A DNA stretch of 64,000 bases from Lysobacter prati (GTDB lineage: Bacteria; Pseudomonadota; Gammaproteobacteria; Xanthomonadales; Xanthomonadaceae): contig NZ_VLNV01000010.1 in NCBI RefSeq assembly GCF_009765215.1, positions 60,155-124,154 of the forward strand, written 5' to 3'. Positions within the stretch are counted from its first letter, which is position 1, and the number at the start of each line of letters is the position of its first letter. The translations under genes and the position numbers were made by a program. A model generated the notes under the pieces. It did no database searches. It saw only the letters and a list, made by a program, of their open reading frames with translations, and was not told the DNA's origin. Of the stretch, positions 43,604 to 52,503 are shown one piece after another.

Positions 43604-46600
43604 CACCCGGACTCTCCCCCAAGAAGGCGCTGCCACCATGCCAGTCCGCCTGCATTTCGCTTGGCGAATGCCAGCTTTGCCGGCACGGCGAGTGTAACTT
43701 CGGCGCCACCTTCGGAACCACTGGCGATGGTAATGGAGCCTCCCATCTTTTCGGCGCGCTCGCGCATTCCGATTATGCCGAAATGGCCGTCTTTCCGGCC
43801 GCGCGCCAGGACATCGCCAGGAATGCCCACGCCGTTGTCCCGCAGGCGAACGGCAAGGTGCCGGCTCTCGAAACCGATCGCTATCTCGGCCCACGATGCC
43901 TGTGCGTGATAGGCAATGTTGAGCAGGGCCTCGCGAACGATCCTGGTTACTTCCGCGGCGACAAGGGGATGCAGCGGCCGTGGTCTTCCCTCCACGACGA
44001 CGCGAACGGGGAGGGGTTCATTGAAGGGAGTCTCGGTCACGAGGTTCTCGACGACAGCGCAAAGATCCCCCGTGTCATCGGCGACGCGCAGGTCACGCAC
44101 GCGATTGCGGGCATCCACCACCACATGCTCGGCCGTGACCAGAGCAGCCTCGAGATCACCCCTGCTCTTCTCTTCATGGGTCAACCGGTCTGCGACCGCC
44201 TGGAAGCGCAGGATCAATCCCTGAACGCCCTGCAGCAACGTGTCATGGAGCTCTCGCGCAATACGTTCGCGCTCCGCAATGCGCTCCTCCAGTCGGCTGC
44301 GGATTCGCGCCGCCACCTGCGCCACCCTGAATCGATACAGCGCCAGGAGTGACAGAAGTGCCGAGGTACAACACAGCAACAGGAACCAGACCGATTGAAC
44401 AAAGCTCGGGGGAATCTCGAACTCCAGCGAAGCCCCCGTCTGGTTCCAGATGCCATCGTTATTGGCGGCGACAACGCGGAACCTGTACTTGCCTGGTGGG
44501 AGGTTGGTGTAGAACGCCTGACGCCTCGCCCCCGGATCGATCCAGCTCCGGTCGAAACCTTCGAGCATATAGCGCGCGCGAACCCGGCCAGGGTCCGCAA
44601 AACTGAGTACCGCGAAGTCGATCTCGACATTGGCGGTCGATGTCGCAAGCCGCACCGTCGTGGGATCGCGAAACGTGCGGCCATCGCCGTTGATGGCCCT
44701 GATCGCAACGTTCGGCGGCACCAGATTGGGGACCAGGCGAGCGGGATCCATCCACAACGTTCCCGTCTCGGTGGCCACCCACAACCTGCCGTCGCCACCG
44801 CGGACCATGGAGCGCTGCGAGTGCGCATGAGGACGACTCACCAGCCCATCGCCAGGCCCGAGTGCCACCACCGGTGCCGGAAGCACCTTGCTGGAGAAGG
44901 CGCGCTCCAGCTCCCGAGGCCGAAGTCGGACCAGGGACTTCGGAAATGCGAGCCAGGTGTCGCCATCGGGTGTCTGCACAATCCCGTTGATGCGACTGCC
45001 TTGGGAAATCTCGGGAGCCCACGCGGTCTCGGTGTACCCCGGACGAATCCGGGAAAGCCCGAAACGGCCGGCGGAAAAGACCCGGTCTGCTGAACTGTAG
45101 AGCGTGAGTACCGAGAGCTCGCTACCACCGAAATCAAGGTGAGTGATCGCCCGCGCGGAACCTTGAAACCAGATCAGTCGGTCGCCGGACTGCACGACCA
45201 CGCCGCCCTGTGGCGATCGGATCATGGTCGTGGGGTAGAAATCCACCTGGTGACCCGGTTCCAGAAGCGTTTCCCATTGTCCGCGTCTGTACCGGTGCAG
45301 GCCGCTACCCGCAGCGGAGATCCAGTAGTCGCCATCCGCATCGAAGGCGCAGTCATAGATGATGTTGTGGTTTGCTTTCTTGTCCGGGCGTTCGATGGTC
45401 TGGCGGACGCGGCCGTTCGCCCAGACAAGGATCTGGTTCTCGAAGCCCATCCAGATCGCGCCGTCCGGCGCTTCGCACAGGCTCTCCGGTTCCACCACGT
45501 TGCGCAGTATCGGTTCCGGCACGCCGCCAGGCCTGACGCGATAGATCGTTCGCGCCTGTCCGATATAGACGCTCCCATCGGACGCATCCAGCAGCTTGTC
45601 GCCGAACTCGGCCGGAGAATCAAGCACGGTCTCGGCGACCAGCGTGGCGGGCCGGAACCGGTCCAACCCTATTTCGGTGGCGACCCAGATGTTTCCTTCC
45701 CGGTCCTGCAGAACCTGGTTGGTAACGTCCGACGACAGGCCATCGCGGCTTGTGAACGACTCCATCGCGGTAGCGCCGACAGCGGCATCTTTCCCGCGGG
45801 TGGGTAGTCGTTTGACGCCTCCGTAACGCGTCGCAATCCACAGGTTGCCTTCGCGATCGAACAACGGGCCGAGCTGGATCTGCTCACGTCCCGTGAGATA
45901 GGGGGCGAGCAACGTAGCCGGCGTGCCACGACCGCCCGGTCCGGTAATGGGATAACTTCCGATGTCGTCAGAGAGCCAGATCCGCCCCTCCGGATCCTGC
46001 GACAGCGCGCCCCGCGGCAGTTGCCTGACAGTCTCGAACCTCGCCGCGCCGGGCGCCAGGCGTACGATCTCACTCGTGCATGCAATCCAGATCGCACCAT
46101 CGGCAGCCACGATCATGTTTGTTACGTTGCTGCGCGGAAGTCCGTCGGAAGCATTGAGAGTGCGCCAATGGCCGTCGTGGAAACGGAGCAACTCGGCGTC
46201 GTAGTTGGCCGTCCGCGCCCATATCGAACCGTCAGGTCCTTCCAGCATTTCGCTGATCCGGCTGGGCGCGGTAACCCCATCGAGGATGTGTAGCGTACCG
46301 TTGCGATACATCGCAAAACGGTGGGAAGTCTCGAAGTTGGTCCAGACATCGCCGTTGCGTGTCACCAGCAGTGCGCTGGGGAGACCGTGCTTCCCGCCGC
46401 TCTTCTCGACTTCAATCTGCTCGAACCGGATTCCGTCGAATCGGAAAAGGCCATCGCCAGTCGCAAGCCAAAGGTAGCCATCCCTTCCTTGCGCCAATGC
46501 AAGCACCGGTACGGGTGCCTCGCTTCCGATCCACCGCTGGTGCGCGTACTGCGCAAATCGGCGGGGCTCCCCTGCGGATGCCGCAAGGGGCAACGCCATG

Positions 46601-46656
46601 ATGGCGAACAGAAGGATCCTGGGTAGCCACATGCCGCCGTTCCCCGCCTCTTGCAT
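43603..46656 (-). CDS. Hybrid-propeller sensor histidine kinase
   Basis: This 1017-residue membrane sensor has an N-terminal signal/anchor (WLPRILLFAIMALPLAASAG). A periplasmic beta-propeller of repeated GNIWVATEIGLDRF and DGYLWLATGDGLFRFDG blocks (Reg_prop repeats) is followed by a Y_Y_Y domain (YMLEGFDRSWIDPGARRQAF, PPGKYRFRVVAANNDGIWN). A transmembrane helix (VWFLLLCCTSALLSLLALY) leads to a HisKA_3 dimerisation region with phospho-His804 in IARELHDTLLQGVQGLI and an ATPase domain (REALLNIAYHAQA, DNGVGIPG). The architecture matches BaeS/NarX-like sensors of polysaccharide or antibiotic cues, but lacks a receiver domain. A start at MWLPRI (46632) is also possible. Confidence 0.9.
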   Translation of the reverse strand: MQEAGNGGMWLPRILLFAIMALPLAASAGEPRRFAQYAHQRWIGSEAPVPVLALAQGRDGYLWLATGDGLFRFDGIRFEQIEVEKSGGKHGLPSALLVTRNGDVWTNFETSHRFAMYRNGTLHILDGVTAPSRISEMLEGPDGSIWARTANYDAELLRFHDGHWRTLNASDGLPRSNVTNMIVAADGAIWIACTSEIVRLAPGAARFETVRQLPRGALSQDPEGRIWLSDDIGSYPITGPGGRGTPATLLAPYLTGREQIQLGPLFDREGNLWIATRYGGVKRLPTRGKDAAVGATAMESFTSRDGLSSDVTNQVLQDREGNIWVATEIGLDRFRPATLVAETVLDSPAEFGDKLLDASDGSVYIGQARTIYRVRPGGVPEPILRNVVEPESLCEAPDGAIWMGFENQILVWANGRVRQTIERPDKKANHNIIYDCAFDADGDYWISAAGSGLHRYRRGQWETLLEPGHQVDFYPTTMIRSPQGGVVVQSGDRLIWFQGSARAITHLDFGGSELSVLTLYSSADRVFSAGRFGLSRIRPGYTETAWAPEISQGSRINGIVQTPDGDTWLAFPKSLVRLRPRELERAFSSKVLPAPVVALGPGDGLVSRPHAHSQRSMVRGGDGRLWVATETGTLWMDPARLVPNLVPPNVAIRAINGDGRTFRDPTTVRLATSTANVEIDFAVLSFADPGRVRARYMLEGFDRSWIDPGARRQAFYTNLPPGKYRFRVVAANNDGIWNQTGASLEFEIPPSFVQSVWFLLLCCTSALLSLLALYRFRVAQVAARIRSRLEERIAERERIARELHDTLLQGVQGLILRFQAVADRLTHEEKSRGDLEAALVTAEHVVVDARNRVRDLRVADDTGDLCAVVENLVTETPFNEPLPVRVVVEGRPRPLHPLVAAEVTRIVREALLNIAYHAQASWAEIAIGFESRHLAVRLRDNGVGIPGDVLARGRKDGHFGIIGMRERAEKMGGSITIASGSEGGAEVTLAVPAKLAFAKRNAGGLAWWQRLLGGESG

Positions 46657-46716
46657 CCGACCAGCCAGTCCGGCCTGTAGTTATGGCGGCATAAGCCCAG
46701 ACTTCTTACCCTCGAA

Positions 46717-46738
46717 CGGGGGGGTTCCATCCCCCCCG
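46717..46738. promoter_or_regulatory. 22-base G/C palindrome in the divergent promoter
   Basis: CGGGGGGGTTCCATCCCCCC, one more C and a closing G, is an inverted repeat of eight-base arms around a TTCCAT spacer. It lies in the 125-base gap between the sensor kinase and the DoxX-like gene and looks like an operator for the pair or for one of the two genes. Confidence 0.5.
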
Positions 46739-46781
46739 ATCAGGGTCTACCGCGAGGACGGCGTGGCTATATCGTCTGCGC

Positions 46782-47171
46782 ATGACCAACTATGTATGCC
46801 GGTATCCCGACGGCGCCGCCGGACTTGGATTGCTTCTCCTCCGAATCTGTTATGCGCCGGTCGCCTTTGGTATTGCTGCATCCGCGATCGGGCTGGATCC
46901 GCATGTCACGTATCCAGCCGCGGGACTGACCGCACTGCTGCTTGTGATCGGATTTGCGACCCGATTGGCCGCCGTGTCCCTGGGTATTGCGGCACTCGCG
47001 GCCCTGTCCATTTCAAGTCCGGTTGACCAATGGCTCCTCGCAGGCCATGTCGGCGGCTGCGCAGGCATAACGCTGCTTGGAGCGGGCGCGTTCTCGGTTG
47101 ATGCGAGGCTTCACGGCAGGCGCGTCATCAACCTTCATACGACGCCCCCCGATCGGGGCAGCGACGACTGA
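46782..47171 (+). CDS. DoxX-like small membrane protein
   Basis: This 129-residue protein has three to four membrane segments (GLGLLLLRICYAPVAFGIAAS, ALLLVIGFATRLAAVSLGIAALAAL, HVGGCAGITLLGAGAFSVDARL). The GAGAFSVDARLHGRR end matches DoxX-like proteins, several of which are linked to quinone or thiosulphate chemistry. It is divergent from the sensor kinase and shares its upstream region, so regulation by the NarL-type regulator is plausible. Function is unproven. Confidence 0.7.
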   Translation: MTNYVCRYPDGAAGLGLLLLRICYAPVAFGIAASAIGLDPHVTYPAAGLTALLLVIGFATRLAAVSLGIAALAALSISSPVDQWLLAGHVGGCAGITLLGAGAFSVDARLHGRRVINLHTTPPDRGSDD

Positions 47172-47243
47172 CCTGCATAGGGATGCAGTCCGCGCGTTAC
47201 CGGTGTCAGCCTCTGTCGGCGGTACTCATGACACGAGGGCATC

Positions 47244-48284
47244 ATGTCGATCATCCCGTCATCCCAAGGTTCGTCGGACCAACGAGATTCCCTGGCGTCC
47301 GGCCTGGCGGCCAGTTACTCCGGTCTCGTTGCATTCATCGCGGTAGCCAACGAAGGAAACTTCGCAAGAGCTGCCGACCGGTTGGGCATCGGCCGCTCGG
47401 CTGTCAGCCGTAGCGTGCAGAGGCTGGAGTGCCAGTTGGGGGCACGCCTGTTCTCGCGCACCACCCGCAGCACGACCATCACCCGCGAAGGCGAGCGGTT
47501 CTACGACAACTGCCGGCCCGGCCTCGAGAAGCTGCTTCAGGCCCTGGAAGACATGCGCGACCTGCGCGATGGCCCGCCCCGGGGACCGCTGAAAATCAGC
47601 GCCCCAACAGGCTTTGGCCGCAAGGTGGTCGCCCCCTTGCTAGGGGAGTATCGGCGGCAGTTTCCCGAGGTCACGCTGGAATTGCTGCTGGAAGACCACG
47701 TGGTCGACCTGGGTGCGGAGCGGGTTGACATCGCATTTCGCGACGGCCGACTGGAAGACAGCTGCGTGGTGGCAAAGAAGTTGGTGCCCATGCGAATGCT
47801 GGTCTGTGCGTCCCCGCAATACGCCCGCAGTCTCGGTCTTCCCACTTCGATCGACGACCTGGCCGCACATGCATGCATCAGCCAGCGCCTGGCCAACGGT
47901 CGCCTTCAGTCGTGGGATTTCAAGGTCGACGGTCTCGCTCGCTCGGTGACACCGAATGCGATCATCGTCGTCAACGATCCGTCATTGGCCGCCCAGGCCG
48001 TGCTCGACGGACAAGGGATTGCCCAGCTTCCCGCCTATCAGGTGGCCGGCGCGCTGCGCGAAGGCCTGCTGGTGACGTGCCTTGAATCCGTCGCACCAGA
48101 CGATCGCGGCCACTTCCTGTGCTACCTGAGCAGACACCAGATGCCCAAGCGGGTTCGGGCATTCATCGATTTCATGACCGCCAGGATTCGCGCACTGGAT
48201 CTGGAAGGCCCGGTTATTGGCCTTGACGCAGACCAGGCCCGGAAGATCGCGCAACCGGCCATGGATACTGAAGTTGCTGCCTGA
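47244..48284 (+). CDS. LysR-family transcriptional regulator
   Basis: This 346-residue regulator has an N-terminal helix-turn-helix (FIAVANEGNFARAADRLGIGRSAVSRSVQRLECQLGARLFSRTTR) preceded by a 28-residue extension. The substrate-binding domain reads GPLKISAPTGFGRKVVAPLLGEYRRQFPEV and VDIAFRDGRLEDSCVVAKKLVPMRMLVCASPQY, typical of the CrgA/AaeR subgroup. It has no closely divergent target gene; the regulated genes and the inducer are unknown. It lies 72 bases after the DoxX-like gene on the same strand. Confidence 0.93.
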   Translation: MSIIPSSQGSSDQRDSLASGLAASYSGLVAFIAVANEGNFARAADRLGIGRSAVSRSVQRLECQLGARLFSRTTRSTTITREGERFYDNCRPGLEKLLQALEDMRDLRDGPPRGPLKISAPTGFGRKVVAPLLGEYRRQFPEVTLELLLEDHVVDLGAERVDIAFRDGRLEDSCVVAKKLVPMRMLVCASPQYARSLGLPTSIDDLAAHACISQRLANGRLQSWDFKVDGLARSVTPNAIIVVNDPSLAAQAVLDGQGIAQLPAYQVAGALREGLLVTCLESVAPDDRGHFLCYLSRHQMPKRVRAFIDFMTARIRALDLEGPVIGLDADQARKIAQPAMDTEVAA

Positions 48285-48428
48285 ACTGCTGCCCCTCGGC
48301 AGCGGCCACGCCCCACGCGTCTACGGAATTGATGTTGTGCAAGAGACAGCGTGGTTCCATCCGGTTGTCTACTGTCGCCCGCAGTCGTCTTCCAGACTGT
48401 GTTTCAACCCGGCTAAACAGGAATTGGC

Positions 48429-48761
48429 ATGCAAGGTGCGCGCGGAACCATTGTCAGGAAGCTGTCCTCGCTTGACGCATGCATGGTGAACATGCGCGCG
48501 CGAGCCAGACACCGCGATGAAATACTGGACTCGTTCCGGGCCCAGGCCGCGGGCATCCTCGAGGAAGCCGGGGAGCATGAGCAATATGTGGCCGTCAGAC
48601 TGCGCGCGATACTGTTTGCCAACGTCCTCCACGACCTGCCATGGACGTCCGGGGCACAGGCTGGCCTGGTTCCGGCCCTTCGCAAAGGACCCATTCAACG
48701 CCTTTTCCACGCGTGGATGCGGGCCAATGGATTTCGAGGTGGCCCGTGCAGAACGGAGTGA
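48429..48761 (+). CDS. Hypothetical protein coupled to a transposase-domain gene
   Basis: The frame encodes 110 residues, mostly helical (RHRDEILDSFRAQAAGILEE). I do not recognise a family. Support comes from its GTGA stop-start overlap with the next frame and from unbiased amino-acid composition. A start at GTG 48486 is also possible. It could be a chance frame in a degenerate stretch, so confidence is low. Confidence 0.38.
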   Translation: MQGARGTIVRKLSSLDACMVNMRARARHRDEILDSFRAQAAGILEEAGEHEQYVAVRLRAILFANVLHDLPWTSGAQAGLVPALRKGPIQRLFHAWMRANGFRGGPCRTE

Positions 48762-49234
48762 GGATCGACCCGGCCACATCAGTGCATCTGGAGGCGAAGA
48801 CCTGGGCCTCCATCCTGGAGTCGCTCCCGCGCAGCATTCGATGCCGTGCCAGGAGGCAAAGCGCCATGCATCGGCGGTTCGTGGAGGTGGTGATCTGGGT
48901 AGCGTGGACGGACGTGCACTGGTCGGAGCTGCCGGCAAAGTACGGCGCATGGCGATCGGTGTACGCGCGATTCCTGCGCTGGAACCGCCGCCGCCTATGG
49001 GATGCCATTGCGCTGCATATTGGTGACGAGGCCTCTGCCCATCTGCTGCAGCGGGCAAGCGACGCCAGGCGTCGGCCGCGCACGAGATTGCCGTTGAAAC
49101 CTCCTGACCGTGGCGTGGGAGGCGGTGACCAGTTCTACCGACCAACTACACGCGGCACACCTGGGATCGTTGCCTCCGCGGCACCGGTGCAGAGCCAATC
49201 GCGGGACTGTCTGGAAAGCGATCGGACCCCATAA
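48758..49234 (+). CDS. Orphan DUF4096 (IS5-type transposase N-terminal) domain protein
   Basis: The 158-residue frame contains RRFVEVVIWVAWTDVHWSEL and YGAWRSVYARFLRWNRRRLWDAI, the insertion-sequence N-terminal domain DUF4096 of IS5/IS1182-type transposases (about residues 10-85). The catalytic DDE half is absent and no inverted terminal repeats were seen. It is therefore either a truncated transposase remnant or a domesticated DNA-binding domain. GTG 48758 overlaps the stop of the preceding frame. The tail beyond about residue 95 matches nothing known to me. Confidence 0.55.
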   Translation: MRIDPATSVHLEAKTWASILESLPRSIRCRARRQSAMHRRFVEVVIWVAWTDVHWSELPAKYGAWRSVYARFLRWNRRRLWDAIALHIGDEASAHLLQRASDARRRPRTRLPLKPPDRGVGGGDQFYRPTTRGTPGIVASAAPVQSQSRDCLESDRTP

Positions 49235-49370
49235 AGGATCCGCCAGACATAACAATCCAGTGTTCGATGAAACGTCTAAGCGGCGGGCAACCGGTGGGTT
49301 GCCGGTTCATCCGCTGGCGGCCAGGCCTCGGCGCAAGGTACCTTTCGCGTGCCCAGTTCGAGGACCGGTC

Positions 49371-50468
49371 ATGCCCGAGGTATCCCGTCGTCAGTTCCTG
49401 GCTTCAACGGCCGCCGTGATGGCGGCGCCCTTCATCAGCACCAGTTCCACCCGTGCCCGTGCGCAGGAGTCGGGCAAGCTCGGCGTCGCCATCTGCGGAC
49501 TGGGCAAGCTCAGCACCGACCAGATCGCGCCGGCGCTGATGAAGACCCGGCATTGCCGCCTCGCAGGCGTCGTCACCGGCACGCCGGCCAAGGCCGAGGC
49601 GTGGAAGGCGAAGTACGGCATCCCCGCGGGCAACGTGTATTCGTACGACACGATGGATCGGATGGCGGACAACCCCGACATCGACCTGGTCTATGTCGTG
49701 ACGCCCAACGCGCTGCACGCGCAGCACACGATCCAGGCCGCGCAGGCCGGCAAGCACGTGTTCTGCGAGAAACCGCTGGAAATATCGGTCGAGCGATGCC
49801 AGCAGATGATCGATGCCTGCCGTAACGCCGGCCGCCTGCTCGGCACCGCGTACCGCTGCCAGTACGACCCGCACCATCTCGAGTGCATCCGCTTGGTGCG
49901 CGAAGAGGTGTTCGGCAAGCCCACGATTCTCCAGGCCGGCTTCGCCATCGATGTAGGTGCGCCCGATCAGTGGCGCCTGAAGCGCGCGCTGGCCGGCGGC
50001 GGCGCGCTGATGGACGTCGGTATCTACGCATTGCAGGCCACGCGCTACCTGACGGGCGAGGAACCGATCGCGGTGTCCGCGCAGCAGACCACGACCGACC
50101 CGGTGAAGTTCGCCGAGGTCGACGAGAGCGTCGTGTGGACCACGAGGTTCCCCAGTGGCGTGGTCGCGTATTGCAGCACCAGCTACAAGGCCGGCCGCAT
50201 CCAGAACATGCGCGTCAACGCCGAGAATGGCTGGTTCGAACTTGATCCGGCGTTCTTCTACGGCGGCAACCGTGGGCGGCGCAGCGACGGCAAGGAGATC
50301 CGCTTCCCCGAGATCGACCTGTTCGCCGCCGAAATGGACGACTTCGCGCGCTGCATCCTCGAACGCAGGCCCACCAAGGTTCCCGGCGAAGAAGGCATGC
50401 GTGATGTGCGCATCCTGCAGGGCATCTACGAGTCGGTGCGGACAGGAAAGACGGTGTCGCTGGCTTGA
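49371..50468 (+). CDS. Tat-exported Gfo/Idh/MocA-family oxidoreductase
   Basis: This 365-residue NAD(P)-binding sugar oxidoreductase resembles glucose-fructose oxidoreductase. A twin-arginine signal (SRRQFLASTAAVMAAPFIST) precedes the Rossmann domain (LGVAICGLGKLSTDQIAPAL). The conserved EKP motif is in HVFCEKPLEISVERC, and GAPDQWRLKRALAGGGALMDVGIYAL is the typical active-site region. Zymomonas GFOR is also Tat-exported with bound NADP, so a periplasmic role is plausible. VOC and GFA proteins follow on the same strand. Confidence 0.92.
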   Translation: MPEVSRRQFLASTAAVMAAPFISTSSTRARAQESGKLGVAICGLGKLSTDQIAPALMKTRHCRLAGVVTGTPAKAEAWKAKYGIPAGNVYSYDTMDRMADNPDIDLVYVVTPNALHAQHTIQAAQAGKHVFCEKPLEISVERCQQMIDACRNAGRLLGTAYRCQYDPHHLECIRLVREEVFGKPTILQAGFAIDVGAPDQWRLKRALAGGGALMDVGIYALQATRYLTGEEPIAVSAQQTTTDPVKFAEVDESVVWTTRFPSGVVAYCSTSYKAGRIQNMRVNAENGWFELDPAFFYGGNRGRRSDGKEIRFPEIDLFAAEMDDFARCILERRPTKVPGEEGMRDVRILQGIYESVRTGKTVSLA

Positions 50469-50504
50469 CGGGTTTCGTGCACTTTTCGCACCACGGAGGT
50501 TCGG

Positions 50505-50891
50505 ATGAAGCGGGTTACAGGTATCGGCGGGATCTTCTTCCACGCGCGTGACCCGGTCGCACTGCGCGCCTGGTACAAGCAGCACCTTGGAATCGATGTC
50601 CAGGAATGGGGTGGCGCGGCATTCACGTGGACGGATGCATCGGGTAGCCCCACGGGCGGAACGACGATCTGGTCCATCGGCGCCGCTGATGGCGGGCACT
50701 TCGCGCCGAGCCAGTCGAGCTTCATGGTCAACTACCGCGTCGATGACCTTGCCGCGCTGCTGCAGGCCCTTCGCGACGAAGGTTGCGACGTGCTGGAGAA
50801 GACCGACGATTCCGAATACGGGAAGTTCGGTTGGGTCATGGACCCGGAAGGCAACAAGATCGAACTCTGGCAGCCCCCTGCGGGGCAGTGA
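50505..50891 (+). CDS. VOC-family (glyoxalase/bleomycin-resistance-like) protein
   Basis: This 128-residue protein of the vicinal-oxygen-chelate fold contains IGGIFFHARDPVALRAWYKQHLGIDV, VNYRVDDLAALLQALRDEGC and a C-terminal WVMDPEGNKIELWQPPAGQ, where the Glu of EGNKIELW is a likely metal ligand. It starts 36 bases after the oxidoreductase stop. It could be a lactoylglutathione lyase-like enzyme or a binding protein; the activity is not decidable from sequence. Confidence 0.9.
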   Translation: MKRVTGIGGIFFHARDPVALRAWYKQHLGIDVQEWGGAAFTWTDASGSPTGGTTIWSIGAADGGHFAPSQSSFMVNYRVDDLAALLQALRDEGCDVLEKTDDSEYGKFGWVMDPEGNKIELWQPPAGQ

Positions 50892-50897
50892 GGAGGG

Positions 50898-51296
50898 ATG
50901 GGCATGGACCGGTTCACCGGTGGTTGCCTGTGCGGTGATGTCAGGTTCGTGGCATCCGGTCGCCCGTACCGGGTCGGCCTTTGTCACTGCCTCGACTGTC
51001 GCAAGCACCATGGCGCCCTGTTTCACGCGTCCGCGATTTTTCCCGAGGATGCGGTGACGATCGAGGGCGAGACACGCGAATTCGCCGGCCGCCATTTCTG
51101 TCCCCGCTGCGGCTCGACCGTGTTCGGGCACACCGCGGAAGAGATCGAAGTGAACCTGGGGTCGCTGGATGCGCCGGACCAGCTGATGCCGACCTACGAA
51201 AGCTGGATAGTGCGTCGCGAATCCTGGTTGCCGCCGTTTCCGTTAACGAGACATTACGAACGCGACCGGGAAGGCACGGGGCGCTTCGAGGAGTAG
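50898..51296 (+). CDS. GFA-family (glutathione-dependent formaldehyde-activating) protein
   Basis: This 132-residue zinc protein has the GFA cysteines: GGCLCGDVRF, LCHCLDCRKHHGALF and FCPRCGSTVFG. It is six bases after the VOC gene, so the two are surely co-transcribed. GFA proteins help form S-hydroxymethylglutathione from formaldehyde, but many relatives have unknown roles. The neighbouring VOC and quinone-reductase genes suggest aldehyde detoxification; this is inference. Confidence 0.92.
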   Translation: MGMDRFTGGCLCGDVRFVASGRPYRVGLCHCLDCRKHHGALFHASAIFPEDAVTIEGETREFAGRHFCPRCGSTVFGHTAEEIEVNLGSLDAPDQLMPTYESWIVRRESWLPPFPLTRHYERDREGTGRFEE

Positions 51297-51432
51297 CGGG
51301 CACGCACGCTGCAAGGAGCCGTTTCAAGGCGACCGACGCACGCGCAGTGTTCCGGTGGTGGGACTGGAGGCGTCGCCGGCACAGTCGTACCCTGCGCCTG
51401 CGGCATCCCCCCACGGCCGCAGGAAATCCGAT

Positions 51433-52431
51433 ATGCGCGCTGCCATCTACTCCCGCACCGGGCCCGCCCGGGACGTGCTGACCATCATCGACAAGGAACG
51501 GCCCGAACCGGGGCCCGGCGAAGTCCGTGTCCGCATCGCCTGGTCGGGGGTCAATCCGTCCGACGTGAAGGCCCGCGCAGGCGCGCGATCGAGCACGATG
51601 CCCTACGCGCAGGTCGTCCCCCACAGCGACGGCGCCGGCGTCGTCGATGCATTGGGCGAGGGCGTTCCGTCCCATCGGCTTGGCGAGCGCGTGTGGATCT
51701 GGAACGGGGCCTGGGGCCGCGCCAACGGCACCGCCGCCGAATGGATCGTGGTGCCTTCCGCACAGGCGGTGGCCTTGCCGGATGCAGTCGCGCTCGAAGT
51801 CGGCGCGAGTTTCGGTATTCCCGCGCTGACGGCCTGTCATGCGGTCAGCGTCGATGGTGGCGTCGCCGGAAAGCGCGTGCTCGTCGCCGGTGGTGCGGGT
51901 GCCGTCGGCCACTACGCCGTGCAGATGGCGCGCCTGTCGGGTGCAAGCCAGGTGATCGCCACCGTGAGTTCCGCCGAGAAGGCGGAGCGGGCGCGAGCGG
52001 CTGGCGCGGATGCAGTGATCGATTACCGCAGCGAGGACCTGGTCGCGCGTGTCGCCGAGGAAACCGGCGGCCACGGTGTCGACTGCATCATCGAGGTCGA
52101 CTTCGCCGCGAATGTCGAACAGGACTTCGCCATGCTCGCGCCAGAAGGGCGCATCGTCGTCTACGGCAGCGGCGCAGGCGAGATCCCGGTCCCGTTCGTG
52201 CCGGCGATCCTGAAGAACGTGCGCCTGTCGTTCTTCATCGTCTACAACCTGTCCGCCGCCGATCGTTCAGCGGCCATCGAACGCCTGCACGAGTGGTCCA
52301 CTGCCGGCGCGCTGCAGCATGCCATCGCCCTGCGGCTGCCACTGGAGGAAATCGCCCAGGCGCACGAAGCGGTCGAGTCCGGACGCGTGATCGGCAACGT
52401 CCTGCTCGCCATCGGCGACCCGCTGCCGTGA
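51433..52431 (+). CDS. NADPH:quinone reductase-like zinc-independent MDR protein
   Basis: This 332-residue medium-chain dehydrogenase of the zeta-crystallin type has GEVRVRIAWSGVNPSDVKARAG and VVPHSDGAGVVDALGEGV in the catalytic domain. The NADPH-binding segment is VLVAGGAGAVGHYAVQMARLSG with VIDYRSEDL downstream. Catalytic zinc Cys residues are missing, as expected for quinone reductases. It probably reduces quinones or enones to protect against electrophiles. The group with VOC and GFA genes on the same strand is consistent. Confidence 0.92.
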   Translation: MRAAIYSRTGPARDVLTIIDKERPEPGPGEVRVRIAWSGVNPSDVKARAGARSSTMPYAQVVPHSDGAGVVDALGEGVPSHRLGERVWIWNGAWGRANGTAAEWIVVPSAQAVALPDAVALEVGASFGIPALTACHAVSVDGGVAGKRVLVAGGAGAVGHYAVQMARLSGASQVIATVSSAEKAERARAAGADAVIDYRSEDLVARVAEETGGHGVDCIIEVDFAANVEQDFAMLAPEGRIVVYGSGAGEIPVPFVPAILKNVRLSFFIVYNLSAADRSAAIERLHEWSTAGALQHAIALRLPLEEIAQAHEAVESGRVIGNVLLAIGDPLP

Positions 52432-52503
52432 TCTGACGCACGTCAGAACAAGGCCACCATGAAAGACTCCCTCGTCCCGGGCATCGGCAAGCGCAGTGCT
52501 TAG

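Noticed and set aside
48285-49370. Intact insertion sequence
   Set aside because: No terminal inverted repeats or DDE catalytic region were found; only an N-terminal transposase domain remains.
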